A stretch of 64,000 bases of DNA from Actinoplanes couchii (GCF_016862075.1 NZ_BOMG01000070.1:1-64000), one strand, 5' to 3'. Shown: positions 1 through 8,812, numbered from the stretch's first letter. The notes: generated by a model from the sequence alone, not told the origin. A program made the numbers and translations.

Positions 1-101
1 CCCCGGCCGGACCCGGACGGTCACCGGGCCCGGCTGTGCACGGGCGGCTGCGTGGACGGCGGCCCGGCCCGAGACAGTCCCTCGGAATCGCGACGTGGCG
101 G

Positions 102-560
102 TCACCGGGACCGCCAGACCTCGAAGGACTGCTGCAGGTGCCAGCCGCCGACGCGCCGGGCCTCGTTGCGCCAGCGGAACGACGTGGGGGTCAGGTCGGA
201 GAACGTCCAGCGGAGGGTGTCGCCGTCGAGGCGGATGCCGTCGGGGGTTGCGCTCGCCAGGAAGGTGTGGACGCGACGTCGGCCCGGCCCCACCCACGTG
301 GAGCGCCACACGTCCTCACCAGCGGACGGGTCGGGGAAACGGATGCTCACGCCGTGCTCGACGCCGGGCAGGATCCAGACGTCGGTGGTGGCGTGACCGC
401 CCAGCGCATAGCCGAAGTGCCACTCTCCGCGCCGCACGGTGGTGGACCCGTCCGCCGCGTGCTCGGTGCAGTCGAGCGCCCACGAGCCGGTGAATCTGCC
501 GAACAGGCTCAGGTCGACGCCCGGTGCCGGTGCATCCGCGAGAAACCTCAGATCTGTCAT
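102..560 (-). CDS. Conserved hypothetical protein, small beta-rich domain
   Basis: This is a 152-residue protein with no signal peptide or membrane segment, starting at the ATG at 560. The sequence opens with a G-R-F-x-G-S-W-x-L stretch near residue 21 and continues as alternating strands rich in Trp, Gly and Thr. That resembles small lipocalin/DUF1579-like ligand-binding barrels, but no diagnostic motif is present. It lies 201 nt downstream of the F420-dependent oxidoreductase on the same strand and could be the last gene of the acyl-CoA dehydrogenase operon, although the gap is long enough for its own promoter. Function unknown; the reading frame itself is convincing from high third-position GC. 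Confidence 0.75.
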   Translation of the reverse strand: MTDLRFLADAPAPGVDLSLFGRFTGSWALDCTEHAADGSTTVRRGEWHFGYALGGHATTDVWILPGVEHGVSIRFPDPSAGEDVWRSTWVGPGRRRVHTFLASATPDGIRLDGDTLRWTFSDLTPTSFRWRNEARRVGGWHLQQSFEVWRSR

Positions 561-761
561 GGGCCCGACGGTAAACGGCCCGGACGCCGGCCCGCTCCGG
601 ATTTTCGTTGCCTGTGGACAGAGCGATGTCGAGGTACGGCCGCTGTGGATAACTCGGCGGCTGCGGCTTGTGAGGGAGGAGGATGGGTGCAGCGCCTAGA
701 CCGAGAGACGGTCGGGGTGTGAGCGGCACGGTGCGGGACGGACAAGTGCGTTTGTGGGCCC

Positions 762-1631
762 TCAAGGCGTACCAGAAAAGGGGTTGATGAATTTGTCCGC
801 GAAGCGGTGCAGGGCGTCGAGTTTTTCTTGGAGCGGGGCGTCGAATCGGCGCCACGGGACGACGATGGCATCGGTGACGCCGATGTCGGCCTGCCGGCGG
901 AAGCCGTCGAGGCCGGGGCGGTCGATGCAGACCGCCTGGATCTCGAACGGTGTTTCCGCGCGGCCGTATGAATCGCGGAGTTCGGCGAGTCGGGTGATGA
1001 CGGCGCGGAGGTCGTCGAATCCGATCATCGCGGAGGACCAGCCGTCGCCGATGCGGGCGGCGCGGTTCAGGGCCGGTTCGGTGTGGCCACCGATGTAGAA
1101 CGGGACCGGTTCGGACGGAGCCGGGCTCATCTGCAGTTTCTCGAAGGAGAAGTGCTTGCCGTGGAAGGAGACCATGCCGCCGGCCAGAACCCGGCGGATG
1201 ATGTCGATGGATTCGTCGGCGCGGACACCGCGGTCGCGGAACGGCGTGCCGCACCAGTGGGATTCCTCCGGTGACCAGCCCAGGCCCACCCCGAGGCCGA
1301 ATCGGTTCCCGGTCATCACCGCGACCGATCCGATCTGCCGGGCCAGGAGCAGCGGGTTCCGTGGATCCAGTTTGAGGACCTGGGTGTAGAAGCGGATCCG
1401 GGAGGTGACCGCGCCCATCGCCGCGGCGGCGACGAACGGGTCCGGCCAGGGGGTGTCGGCATTCCAGAAACGGCTGCCGTCGGGGGTGTACGGATAGGAG
1501 GCGGAGACGTGTTCGGAATAGAACAGTGAGTCCGGCAGTGCGATCGAGGCGAAACCGCATTCCTCGGCGGTGCGGGCCAGCGCGGTCAGTTGGTCGAGCG
1601 GGCTCAGGGCGATTCCCAGGGTGAATTTCAC
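762..1631 (-). CDS. LLM-class F420-dependent oxidoreductase (TIGR03619-like)
   Basis: A 289-residue luciferase-like TIM-barrel oxidoreductase expected to use coenzyme F420 as hydride carrier. The N-terminus begins directly with a beta strand (VKFTLGIALSP), then the conserved GFASIALPDS and GLGVGLGWSPEE segments that line the cofactor site in this family. The open frame extends further upstream, but the GTG at 1631 is chosen because it overlaps the TGA of the preceding acyl-CoA dehydrogenase gene (GTGA), implying translational coupling. It sits in an operon with two acyl-CoA dehydrogenase subunits, so a role in acyl-CoA or steroid-intermediate redox chemistry is inferred; the substrate is unknown. 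Confidence 0.85.
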   Translation of the reverse strand: MKFTLGIALSPLDQLTALARTAEECGFASIALPDSLFYSEHVSASYPYTPDGSRFWNADTPWPDPFVAAAAMGAVTSRIRFYTQVLKLDPRNPLLLARQIGSVAVMTGNRFGLGVGLGWSPEESHWCGTPFRDRGVRADESIDIIRRVLAGGMVSFHGKHFSFEKLQMSPAPSEPVPFYIGGHTEPALNRAARIGDGWSSAMIGFDDLRAVITRLAELRDSYGRAETPFEIQAVCIDRPGLDGFRRQADIGVTDAIVVPWRRFDAPLQEKLDALHRFADKFINPFSGTP

Positions 1632-2389
1632 GGCAGCACCTCGGCCAGATCGAGCAGTTGACGGGTGGCGCCACCGAGCTGGAATTCGATGTCCTCGGCG
1701 GCCAGGAAATAGCGGTGCAACGGGTATTCGAGATCGATGCCGACGCCGCCGTGCACGTGGACCGCGGTGTGCAGGACCCGGTGGCCGGTTTCGGCGGCCC
1801 AGAATCCGGCTGTCGCGACCTCGGCGGGTTCCGGCCGGCAGGCCGCCTGCCACACGGCCAGCCGTAACGCCTCCACGTCGATCCACGCGTCGGCGAGCCG
1901 TTGGGCGACGGCCTGGAACGAGCCGATCGGGCGGCCGAACTGGACCCGGTCCCGGGCGTAGGCGGCGGTCATCTCCAGGGCGCGCTCGGTGATGCCGAGT
2001 TGTGTCGCACAGGCGCCGACGGTGAGGCGTGTTCTCATCCAGGCGGCGCCGGTGTCGGGGAGTGGCACTTCCGGTCCGAGGACCATCTCGCCCCGGCCGG
2101 CCGGGATCGCCAACGTTTCCACCTGCTCGTCGGTGCCGAACCGGGCGATCGCCGAGGCAGCGCCGACGATCGATGGCAGGTAGGGGACGGACGCGGCGGC
2201 ACGACCGAGTTCGATCAGGATCGCACACTGTTCGGCCAAGCCGTGGTCCTCGCCGCCGGCACGTTTCGGGAGGGCCGCTGCCAGCACTCCGGCCTCGGCC
2301 AGGGCCGGCCACAGCGGGCGGCCGGAAGAGACCAGGTCACGGGTCATGCCGGCGAGCTCGGTAGCGGCGGGCGAGTAGGAGAAGTCCAT
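1628..2389 (-). CDS. Short acyl-CoA dehydrogenase family subunit (heteromer partner)
   Basis: 253 residues, against about 380 for a complete acyl-CoA dehydrogenase. The N-terminal helical part (residues 1-85) and the C-terminal four-helix part (from about residue 128, containing RDRVQFGRPIGSFQAVAQRLAD) are present, but nearly all of the middle beta domain that contacts FAD and substrate is missing. In actinobacterial steroid catabolism many FadE enzymes are alpha2beta2 heteromers of two different subunits encoded side by side (ChsE1-ChsE2 type); the full-length neighbour 9 nt upstream is the likely partner. It is coupled to the downstream F420 oxidoreductase by a GTGA overlap. Probably a reduced, non-catalytic subunit rather than a pseudogene, since the frame is intact. 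Confidence 0.8.
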   Translation of the reverse strand: MDFSYSPAATELAGMTRDLVSSGRPLWPALAEAGVLAAALPKRAGGEDHGLAEQCAILIELGRAAASVPYLPSIVGAASAIARFGTDEQVETLAIPAGRGEMVLGPEVPLPDTGAAWMRTRLTVGACATQLGITERALEMTAAYARDRVQFGRPIGSFQAVAQRLADAWIDVEALRLAVWQAACRPEPAEVATAGFWAAETGHRVLHTAVHVHGGVGIDLEYPLHRYFLAAEDIEFQLGGATRQLLDLAEVLP

Positions 2390-2398
2390 GTCGGTTCC

Positions 2399-3496
2399 CT
2401 ATCTCCGGACCGGGAGGCCGAGGGCTCCGGCCGCGATGATGTCACGCTGCGCTTCGTTGGCGCCGCCACCGAAAGTGAGGATCAGGGCGGAGCGGTACAT
2501 CCGCTCGATGTGGGCGTTCCCGGTGCCGGTCACTTCCATGAGCAGGCGGTACGCCTCGATCGCCAGTTCCGTTCCGTAGACCTTTCCGGCGGAGGCCCGG
2601 GGCGCGGCGGGAGTACCGTCGGTGATGCACGCGCGCCAGTTGAAGAGTTTCAGCGCCTCGGTCTTGGCGTGCACCCGGGCCAGGTGCAGGCGCACCCACT
2701 CCTGTTCGATCGCGCCGGTCGACGCGGCCCAGTCGCGGACCTCGCGCAGGGCACGTTGCAGGGGCGCGGCCGAGGTGAGCGCCACACGTTCGTGGTTGAG
2801 CTGGTCGGTGATCAGCCGCCAGCCCTGGTTCTCCGCGCCGACCAGGGCGGATGCCGGCACCCGCACGTCGGAGTAGTAGGTGGCGCTGGTCGACGGCCCG
2901 GCGACGGTGTGCACCGGGGTCCACGAGAAGCCCGGTGCGTCGGTGGGTACGACCAGGATTGACAGGCCTCTATGGCGTGGCTGCGAAGGATCAGTGCGGC
3001 AGGCGAGCCAGATGTAGTCGGCGTACTGGATCAGGCTGGTCCACATCTTCTGGCCGTTGATCACCCAGGAGTCGCCGTCGCGGACCGCCCGGGTGCGCAG
3101 CGCCGCGAGATCGGTGCCGGCCTCGGGCTCGGAGTAGCCGATCGAGAAGTGCGCCTCGCCCGCCTCGATACGTGGCAGCAGGTCGGCCTTGAGCTGCGGT
3201 GATCCGTGCCGGGCGATGGTCGGGCCGACGGTGTAGAGGGTGAGGAACGGCACCGGGACGCCGGCCAGCGCCGCTTCGTCCGCGAAGATCAACTGATCGA
3301 GGCGGGAGCGCCCTTCGATCGCCAGCCAGCCGTCTCGTCCCAATTGACGGACGATCTGTTTGTACGCCGTCCCATCCCCGTATTCACCGCCGCCACTGTC
3401 CAGACCCGCACGTAGGGCCGGTGTCATCAGCGCGGCGAAGTACTCCCGTAATGACGCCCGCAGCTTCTCCTGTTCGGGCGTGTATCCGACGTGCAT
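2399..3496 (-). CDS. Acyl-CoA dehydrogenase, full-length subunit
   Basis: 365 residues with all three acyl-CoA dehydrogenase regions: N-terminal helices, the middle-domain signature HFSIGYSEPEAGTDLAALRT near residue 118, and the C-terminal helical domain. It oxidises an acyl-CoA thioester to the 2,3-enoyl-CoA using FAD. The next gene on the strand encodes a shortened homologue, so a heteromeric FadE enzyme is likely. It starts 64 nt from the divergent thiolase start; that gap carries a KstR-type palindrome. Substrate not deducible from sequence, but the company of FadA6- and Ipd-like genes suggests a steroid-ring-derived CoA thioester. Confidence 0.9.
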   Translation of the reverse strand: MHVGYTPEQEKLRASLREYFAALMTPALRAGLDSGGGEYGDGTAYKQIVRQLGRDGWLAIEGRSRLDQLIFADEAALAGVPVPFLTLYTVGPTIARHGSPQLKADLLPRIEAGEAHFSIGYSEPEAGTDLAALRTRAVRDGDSWVINGQKMWTSLIQYADYIWLACRTDPSQPRHRGLSILVVPTDAPGFSWTPVHTVAGPSTSATYYSDVRVPASALVGAENQGWRLITDQLNHERVALTSAAPLQRALREVRDWAASTGAIEQEWVRLHLARVHAKTEALKLFNWRACITDGTPAAPRASAGKVYGTELAIEAYRLLMEVTGTGNAHIERMYRSALILTFGGGANEAQRDIIAAGALGLPVRR

Positions 3497-3519
3497 GGCG
3501 CACCCCGATCCCGGTAAGT

Positions 3520-3533
3520 TAGAACACGTTCTA
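3520..3533. promoter_or_regulatory. KstR-type operator in divergent fadE/fadA6 promoter
   Basis: The 14-mer TAGAACACGTTCTA is a palindrome apart from its two central bases and fits the mycobacterial KstR consensus TnnAACnnGTTnnA at every fixed position. It lies midway between the divergent acyl-CoA dehydrogenase (start 3496) and thiolase (start 3561). The same sequence, read on the other strand, recurs at 15570-15583. Binding by a KstR homologue encoded elsewhere is an inference. Confidence 0.75.
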
Positions 3534-3560
3534 TCACGCGGAAGCGGGAGGGCGTCAACA

Positions 3561-4682
3561 GTGGAGGCTTATCTGGTCGGCGCCGTGCGCACTCCGGTGG
3601 GCCGGCGCAACGGCATGCACGCGGCAACGCACCCCGCCGATCTGGCTGCCGGGGTGCTCAACGCGCTCGTGGATCGGGTCGGTGTCGATCCGGGGGCGGT
3701 CGACGACGTCATCCTCGGGTGTGTCGACACGCTCGGCCCGCAGTCCGGTGACATCGCCCGGACGGCCTGGCTGACGGCCGGACTTCCAGAACACGTTCCT
3801 GGCGTGACGGTGGACCGGCAGTGCGGTTCGTCGCAGCAGGCGGTGCATTTCGCGGCGCAGGCGGTGATGAGCGGGACCGCTGACCTGGTGGTGGCCGGGG
3901 GCGTGCAGAACATGACGCGGGTGCCGATCGGGAGCGCGATGGACCCGTCCGGGCCCTACCGGGGCAGCTACGGCTGGATGAATCGGTATGAGACGGATGT
4001 CCTCGACCAGTTTCGCAGTGCCGACGACATTGCTGCCAGGTGGTCCATCGACGCCGGCGAGATGCGTGAATTCGCTCTGGAGAGTCATCGCCGGGCCGCC
4101 GACGCCATTGATGGCGGTCTTTTCCGGCAGGAGATTCACGGCGCCGAGGACGACGAATGCCCTCGCCGGGACACCACCGTCGAGAAGATGGCGGCGCTGC
4201 AACCGTTGCGGGAAGGCGGCGTCACGACGGCCGCCATGTCCAGCCAGATAGCCGACGGTGCTGCCGCACTGCTGATCGCGAACGACACCGCACTCCGCGT
4301 GCACGGTCTGACCCCACGGGCGCGGATCTATCACCTCTCGGCACGTGGCGACGACCCGATCCTGATGCTCACCGCGCCCCTTCCGGCCACCGCGCACGCG
4401 CTCCGGAGAACCGGCCTGACCATCGACGACATCGACCGTTTCGAGGTCAACGAGGCATTCGCCAGCGTCGTTCTGGCCTGGCTCAAGGAAACCGGCGCGG
4501 ACCCGGCCCGGGTGAACGTCAACGGCGGCGCGATCGCGCTGGGACACCCGCTGGGCGCGACCGGCGCGCGCCTGATGGTCGGCATGCTGCACGAGCTGGA
4601 ACGCTGCGGCGGGCGTTACGGCCTGCAGACCATGTGCGAGGGCGGTGGCCAGGCCAACGTCACGATCATCGAGCGGTGGTGA
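3561..4682 (+). CDS. fadA6: Steroid-ring thiolase, FadA6-type acetyl-CoA acetyltransferase
   Basis: 373-residue degradative thiolase. The nucleophilic cysteine is Cys88 in VTVDRQCGSSQQA; the general-base pair is His329 in GGAIALGHPLG and the Cys near 359 in MCEGGGQANV, with NEAFA in between. The segments AVMSGTADLVVAGGVQNM and LQTMCEGGGQANVTIIER read as close relatives of mycobacterial FadA6 (Rv3556c), which acts in HIP (C/D-ring) catabolism, rather than FadA5. The GTG at 3561 is the first start after the KstR-type operator and gives the normal VEAYLVGAVRTPVG N-terminus; the open frame continues upstream but would run through the operator. It converges with ipdC, overlapping it by 17 bp. Confidence 0.9.
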   Translation: MEAYLVGAVRTPVGRRNGMHAATHPADLAAGVLNALVDRVGVDPGAVDDVILGCVDTLGPQSGDIARTAWLTAGLPEHVPGVTVDRQCGSSQQAVHFAAQAVMSGTADLVVAGGVQNMTRVPIGSAMDPSGPYRGSYGWMNRYETDVLDQFRSADDIAARWSIDAGEMREFALESHRRAADAIDGGLFRQEIHGAEDDECPRRDTTVEKMAALQPLREGGVTTAAMSSQIADGAAALLIANDTALRVHGLTPRARIYHLSARGDDPILMLTAPLPATAHALRRTGLTIDDIDRFEVNEAFASVVLAWLKETGADPARVNVNGGAIALGHPLGATGARLMVGMLHELERCGGRYGLQTMCEGGGQANVTIIERW

Positions 4683-5715
4683 GCCGTTCCAGGCCCTCGG
4701 ACGCCTCCTTCATGATGCGGTCGATGAGTTCGGCGCAGGACGGTAGATCGTCGATCAGCCCGGTGACCTGACCGGCCGACATCACCCCGAATTCCGGCCG
4801 TCCGTCGACCATTGCGGTCCGCAGCAGCACCGGTGTGCCGGCCGCCATCAGGGTCTGCGCCCACGTCAATTCCCGGCCGTGTCGTGCGCTGCGCCCGGCC
4901 CGCACGAGTTGTGGCCAGGTGAGCCCGGCGAGACGCCGGAACGCGACGGCGTGCCGGGCCGAGCGGAGCAGCGCGCCGACGGTTCCCGACCTTTCCAGAC
5001 CATTGATGTACGACGTTCGCAGTACCCGGTGCGGTATACCGTCCACCGACGTGGTGACGATTGTTCCGGTCACGCCGGCATCGAGATAGAGCTGTTTGAC
5101 CCGGGCGCCGACCGGGCTCTCCGCGGTCAGCAGGAACCGGGTGCCCATCGCGATTCCGGCGGCGCCGTAGGCGAGCGCGGCGACGAGCCCCCGCCCGTCG
5201 AAGAAGCCACCGGCCGCCACCACCGGAATCCCGACCGTGTCCACCACCTGGGGGAGCAGAATCGTCGTCGGAACCGACCCGGTGTGCCCGCCGCCCTCAC
5301 CGCCCTGGACGAGAACCGCATCGACTCCCCATTCAGCCACCTTCTCGGCATGCCGCCGTGCCCCGACCGAGGGCATCGTCAACACTCCGCCGTCGGCGCA
5401 TCGGCGGATCAGATCGTGGGAGGGTGCCAGGGCGAACGACGCGAGTCGCACCCGTTCCCGGATCAGCAGATCGATGCGTCTGGCGGCGTCGGGCGCGTCC
5501 GACCGTACGTTGACGCCGAATGGTCGTGAGGTTCTCTCCTTGACCCGGTGAACGGTGTCGCGCAGCTCGTCCAGGGTCATGGTCGCGGACGCGACGATGC
5601 CGAATCCGCCCGCCTCGGCGACCGCCGAGACCAGTCGTGCCCCGGCGACGTATCCCATTCCGGTCTGCACGATCGGATGGCGGCAGCCGAGCAGTTCGGT
5701 GAGCGCGGTCCTCAC
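4666..5715 (-). CDS. ipdC: Nitronate-monooxygenase-like flavin reductase IpdC
   Basis: 349 residues of the 2-nitropropane dioxygenase/nitronate monooxygenase TIM-barrel family, with the FMN phosphate-binding run VLVQGGEGGGHTG near residue 115 and VVAAGGFFDGRG. In mycobacteria the homologue beside ipdAB, IpdC (Rv3553), reduces a hydroxylated indane-CoA intermediate of steroid C/D-ring breakdown; identity here rests on position immediately after IpdB and IpdA. The GTG at 5715 overlaps the ipdB TGA (GTGA). A general nitronate monooxygenase is the alternative but fits the context less well. Confidence 0.85.
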   Translation of the reverse strand: MRTALTELLGCRHPIVQTGMGYVAGARLVSAVAEAGGFGIVASATMTLDELRDTVHRVKERTSRPFGVNVRSDAPDAARRIDLLIRERVRLASFALAPSHDLIRRCADGGVLTMPSVGARRHAEKVAEWGVDAVLVQGGEGGGHTGSVPTTILLPQVVDTVGIPVVAAGGFFDGRGLVAALAYGAAGIAMGTRFLLTAESPVGARVKQLYLDAGVTGTIVTTSVDGIPHRVLRTSYINGLERSGTVGALLRSARHAVAFRRLAGLTWPQLVRAGRSARHGRELTWAQTLMAAGTPVLLRTAMVDGRPEFGVMSAGQVTGLIDDLPSCAELIDRIMKEASEGLERLTTAR

Positions 5716-6404
5716 CGGATCTCCCGTTCCCGGGCGCCGGCGGGGTCCAGCAGATCGCGGATCAGCTTCAGTTCCTCGTCGTCGGGCTCCCGGGTCGGCG
5801 GCACGTCGTCCGGAATCGTCAGCGCGAATCCGGTGGCGGCCACCACATCGTCGACCGTCACTCCCGGATGGGTGGATCGCAGCCGCATCGAACGGTCCGG
5901 GGTGGCGAAGTCCAGAACCGCGAGATCGGTGACGACCACCCGGATCTCGTGCGCGTTCCGGTCGTGGCCCACCCCGGAGACCATGTCGACGGCTTCGACG
6001 AACACCCGCGGGGAATGGCGGGGGATCCAGTAGCTGACCGGATGGTTCACGGTGTTTCCCGGAGCGCCACGCACACACAGGAGCTGCGACGTCGGTTTCT
6101 CCCAGGGGCCGACGCAGGAGATGTTCTGATTGCCGAACCGGTCGAGCTGGCTCGCGCCCATCATCACGTGCCGGGCGCCGGCCGCGACGGTCGCGAAAAC
6201 CGACCGGAACGGCAGCCAGCCCTCGGCCCGCCCGTCCCGCAGAAGGGTGGCCTCGCCGTCGCTGACGAGCAGGTCCGGCGCGAACGTGGCCTGTGCCAGC
6301 CGCGCCCCCAGGTGTGGGATCAGGCCGGCGGAGCTCGCCAGGATCGCGCCGTCGCCCCGCCACGCCTCGGCGCAGGCCACGACGCAGGTCTCGGCCCGGG
6401 TCAT
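5712..6404 (-). CDS. ipdB: CoA-transferase-family beta subunit, IpdB (ring hydrolase)
   Basis: 230 residues of the family I CoA-transferase beta-subunit fold. With IpdA it would form the heteromeric COCHEA-CoA hydrolase that opens the last steroid ring. Visible landmarks are ARHVMMGASQLDRFGNQNIS and the glycine/histidine-rich VSGVGHDRNAHE segment. The start is set at the ATG at 6404, which overlaps the ipdA stop as ATGA; the open frame extends 41 codons upstream into ipdA but is not needed. The catalytic Glu motif of true CoA transferases is not evident, in line with the hydrolase role known for IpdAB. Confidence 0.87.
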   Translation of the reverse strand: MTRAETCVVACAEAWRGDGAILASSAGLIPHLGARLAQATFAPDLLVSDGEATLLRDGRAEGWLPFRSVFATVAAGARHVMMGASQLDRFGNQNISCVGPWEKPTSQLLCVRGAPGNTVNHPVSYWIPRHSPRVFVEAVDMVSGVGHDRNAHEIRVVVTDLAVLDFATPDRSMRLRSTHPGVTVDDVVAATGFALTIPDDVPPTREPDDEELKLIRDLLDPAGAREREIR

Positions 6405-7228
6405 CGCTTCACCGCCAGCTGATAGTCGGCTTCGCCGCCGTCCAGATAACGGGCCCGGAACGTCTCCCAATCGGTGGTGGCGTACTCCTGCTGGAACGCC
6501 TCGTCGCGCCCGTAATCGGGCACACAACTGGTGAAATGGGCGCCGTTCGGGGTGTGCAGGACACCGTCGACCATCGATCTGTTGACGAGCAGGGTCTGTG
6601 GCGGGCCGCCGGCCATCAGATCGTCGGTGGACTCGACCTGTTCACACGACAGGAAGCGGCGCTTCGCGGCCAGACAGAACAGGTCGTCGAAGTACGGATC
6701 GGGGCCCAGATAGCGGCCGTTTCCGCCGGTGTCGGCACGGTTGAGGTGGATGAAGGCGACGTCGAGGGGAATCGCGGGCATCGCCACGAGCTCGGTGTCA
6801 TCGGCGTACGGAGAACGGACCGTCCGTAGTTCCGGATTGATCCGCATCACGTCCGAGCCGAGGCCGGCGCGGATCGGGAGGAACGGCAGCCGGTTGGCGG
6901 CGGCGAGGAGTCCCCAGTAGAGCATTCCCTCGTCGTACTCGGTCAATCGGATCGTGCCTTCGCTTCTGGCCCGGCGGAAATGCGGCTCCAGGGGAATGCT
7001 GTCCAGGGAGACGAAACCGGTCACGACGCGGCGCACGATTCCGGCCGCGACCAGGAGACCGACGTCCGGTCCGCCGTACGTGACCAGGGTCAGGTTCTTG
7101 CGCCCGGATCGGAGAACGGCGCGGACCACCGCCATCGGTTTCCGTCGCGACCCCCACCCGCCGATGCCGATCGTCATTCCGTCCCGGATCTCCGCGACCG
7201 CGTCCTCGACGCTGACGAGCTTGTTCAC
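6401..7228 (-). CDS. ipdA: CoA-transferase-family alpha subunit, IpdA (ring hydrolase)
   Basis: 275 residues of the CoA-transferase alpha-subunit fold, with the typical N-terminal IGIGGWGSRRKPMAVVRA nucleotide/CoA loop around residue 21 and the FIHLNRADTGGNGRYLGPDPYFD segment. Partner of the adjacent IpdB. The GTG at 7228 overlaps the echA20 TGA (GTGA), and its own stop overlaps ipdB (ATGA), so echA20-ipdA-ipdB-ipdC form one tightly coupled operon in the same order as Rv3550-Rv3553 of M. tuberculosis. This synteny is the main reason for preferring the steroid-ring hydrolase over a 3-oxoacid CoA-transferase. Confidence 0.88.
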   Translation of the reverse strand: MNKLVSVEDAVAEIRDGMTIGIGGWGSRRKPMAVVRAVLRSGRKNLTLVTYGGPDVGLLVAAGIVRRVVTGFVSLDSIPLEPHFRRARSEGTIRLTEYDEGMLYWGLLAAANRLPFLPIRAGLGSDVMRINPELRTVRSPYADDTELVAMPAIPLDVAFIHLNRADTGGNGRYLGPDPYFDDLFCLAAKRRFLSCEQVESTDDLMAGGPPQTLLVNRSMVDGVLHTPNGAHFTSCVPDYGRDEAFQQEYATTDWETFRARYLDGGEADYQLAVKR

Positions 7229-7962
7229 CGGTCCTCCAGGAATCGTCGGCGGCCCCGATCACCGGCCCCGTTCAGATTGAGTTCGAAGGTGAATCCCTGC
7301 TCGAACCGGTAGGACCGTTTCACGTCGACCGGATCGATGCCGTTGAGCGATTCCTTCGCCCGCCGGATGACGAGCGGATCCTTTCCGGCGATCTCCTCCG
7401 CCACCCGTCGTGCGGCCCTCCGCAGCCCGGCCGGTGGCGTCACCTCCAGAACCGTCCCGAACCGGTGCAATTCCCACGCGGTCACCGGGCGGCACGTGTA
7501 GACCATCGTGCGCATCAGCTGGTGCGGCACCAGCCGGGCCAGGTGGGTGGCCGCGCCGAGCGCCCCGCGATCCACCTCGGGCAGCCCGAACGTCGCGTCG
7601 TCCGAGGCCACCACCAGATCGGCGTTACCGACCAGCCCGACCCCGCCGCCCAGGCAGAACCCCTGCACCGCCGCGATCACCGGCACCGGGCAGTCATAAA
7701 CCGCAGCGAACGCCGCAGCACAGCCACGGTTCGCTGCAAGAAGCGCCTCGTGCCCTGATGTGCGTTGCATCTCCTTGATGTCGACGCCCGCGCAGAAGCC
7801 GCGGCCCTCGGCGGCGAGCACGACGGCCCGCGTCTGTGGTTCGGAACCGGCGACAGCGAGCGCCTCGGCGATCGCGTGCCAGCCGGCCGCCGGGACCGCG
7901 TTGACCGGCGGGAAGTCCAGGATCACTTCGGCGATCTCGCCGCGTTGCAGCTCAATGCCCAC
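7225..7962 (-). CDS. echA20: Enoyl-CoA hydratase/isomerase family, EchA20-type
   Basis: 245-residue crotonase. The oxyanion-hole segments are visible as GRGFCAGVDIKEM near residue 53 and VQGFCLGGGVGLVGNADLV near residue 99. In the HIP pathway EchA20 (Rv3550) performs hydrolytic D-ring opening before the IpdAB step; the assignment here follows from being first gene of the ipdABC operon and divergent from an SDR, as in mycobacteria. The ATG at 7962 is preceded by the KstR2-type box at 7976-7989. Confidence 0.85.
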   Translation of the reverse strand: MGIELQRGEIAEVILDFPPVNAVPAAGWHAIAEALAVAGSEPQTRAVVLAAEGRGFCAGVDIKEMQRTSGHEALLAANRGCAAAFAAVYDCPVPVIAAVQGFCLGGGVGLVGNADLVVASDDATFGLPEVDRGALGAATHLARLVPHQLMRTMVYTCRPVTAWELHRFGTVLEVTPPAGLRRAARRVAEEIAGKDPLVIRRAKESLNGIDPVDVKRSYRFEQGFTFELNLNGAGDRGRRRFLEDR

Positions 7963-7975
7963 GGGCGTCAGGCTA

Positions 7976-7989
7976 ACCTAGCGCTTGCT
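7976..7989 (-). promoter_or_regulatory. KstR2-type box between echA20 and the divergent SDR
   Basis: The minus-strand 14-mer AGCAAGCGCTAGGT matches the mycobacterial KstR2 consensus AnCAAGnnCTTGnT at nine of ten fixed positions. It lies 13 nt before the echA20 start and 22 nt before the SDR start, where one repressor dimer could control both. The extended core CGCTTGCTTGG (plus strand 7982-7992) is repeated exactly at the other two boxes. Confidence 0.7.
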
Positions 7990-8011
7990 TGGGTGGGTAG
8001 CATCGATCGGC

Positions 8012-8776
8012 ATGAACCCTCTGGACTATGCGGGCCGGGCGGTGGTCGTCACCGGCGGCACCCGCGGCATCGGCGCCGCCATCGCCTCAGCGTTCCGCGC
8101 GGCGGGCGCCGACGTCCTGGTGTGCGCCCGCACGTCACCGTCTGCCGTCCCACCGGGTGACTTCTTTCCCGCTGACGTACGGGATCCGGCACAGGCCTCG
8201 GCGCTTGTCGCATCGGCGGTCGAGCGCTTCGGAAGGCTCGACGTCCTGATCAACAACGCCGGCGGCAGCCCGTCGGTAGCGGCCGGAACCGCCTCGCCCC
8301 GCCTGCACAAGAAGATCATCGAGCTGAATCTGATCGCGCCGCTGCACGTGTCGCAGGCCGCCCGGGCGGTGATGTGCACCCAGCCCACCGGCGGGGTCAT
8401 CCTGATGATCGGCAGTGTCAGCGGCACCCGCCCCTCGCCGGGAACCGCCGCGTACGGCGCCGCCAAGGCCGGTCTGCACCACCTGACCACCAGCCTGGCC
8501 GCCGAATGGGCCCCACTGGTGCGGGTGAACAACCTGGTCGTCGGCCCGGTCGGGGACTCGCCGGACGTGCCCGCGCCCGGTGCGGTTTCCACGATCGGCC
8601 GCACCGTCCCGATGGGCCGGGGCGCGGGTGCCGACGAGGTCGCCAGCGCCTGCCTGCTGCTCGCCTCGCCGCTCGCCGGATACATCAGCGGCGCCTCGCT
8701 GGCCGTGCACGGCGGTGGCGAGTGGCCCGCGTACCTGGCGGACCTCCGGGACACGGCGTACCGTGCCGGGAAATAG
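8012..8776 (+). CDS. Short-chain dehydrogenase/reductase (Rv3549c position)
   Basis: 254-residue classical SDR. The NAD(P)-binding glycine motif is VVVTGGTRGIGAAIA (about residues 9-23), NNAG is at about residue 86, and the active-site run is S-x12-Y-x3-K in SVSGTRPSPGTAAYGAAKAG. The ATG at 8012 is preferred to the in-frame TTG at 7985, which lies inside the KstR2-type box. Divergent from echA20 exactly as Rv3549c is from Rv3550, so a hydroxyacyl-CoA or ring-hydroxyl dehydrogenase of the HIP pathway is inferred. It is followed 36 nt later by an aldehyde dehydrogenase on the same strand. Confidence 0.85.
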   Translation: MNPLDYAGRAVVVTGGTRGIGAAIASAFRAAGADVLVCARTSPSAVPPGDFFPADVRDPAQASALVASAVERFGRLDVLINNAGGSPSVAAGTASPRLHKKIIELNLIAPLHVSQAARAVMCTQPTGGVILMIGSVSGTRPSPGTAAYGAAKAGLHHLTTSLAAEWAPLVRVNNLVVGPVGDSPDVPAPGAVSTIGRTVPMGRGAGADEVASACLLLASPLAGYISGASLAVHGGGEWPAYLADLRDTAYRAGK

Positions 8777-8812
8777 AACCTGTTGCAGAATTGCGGCGTT
8801 CGGAGGCTCGGC

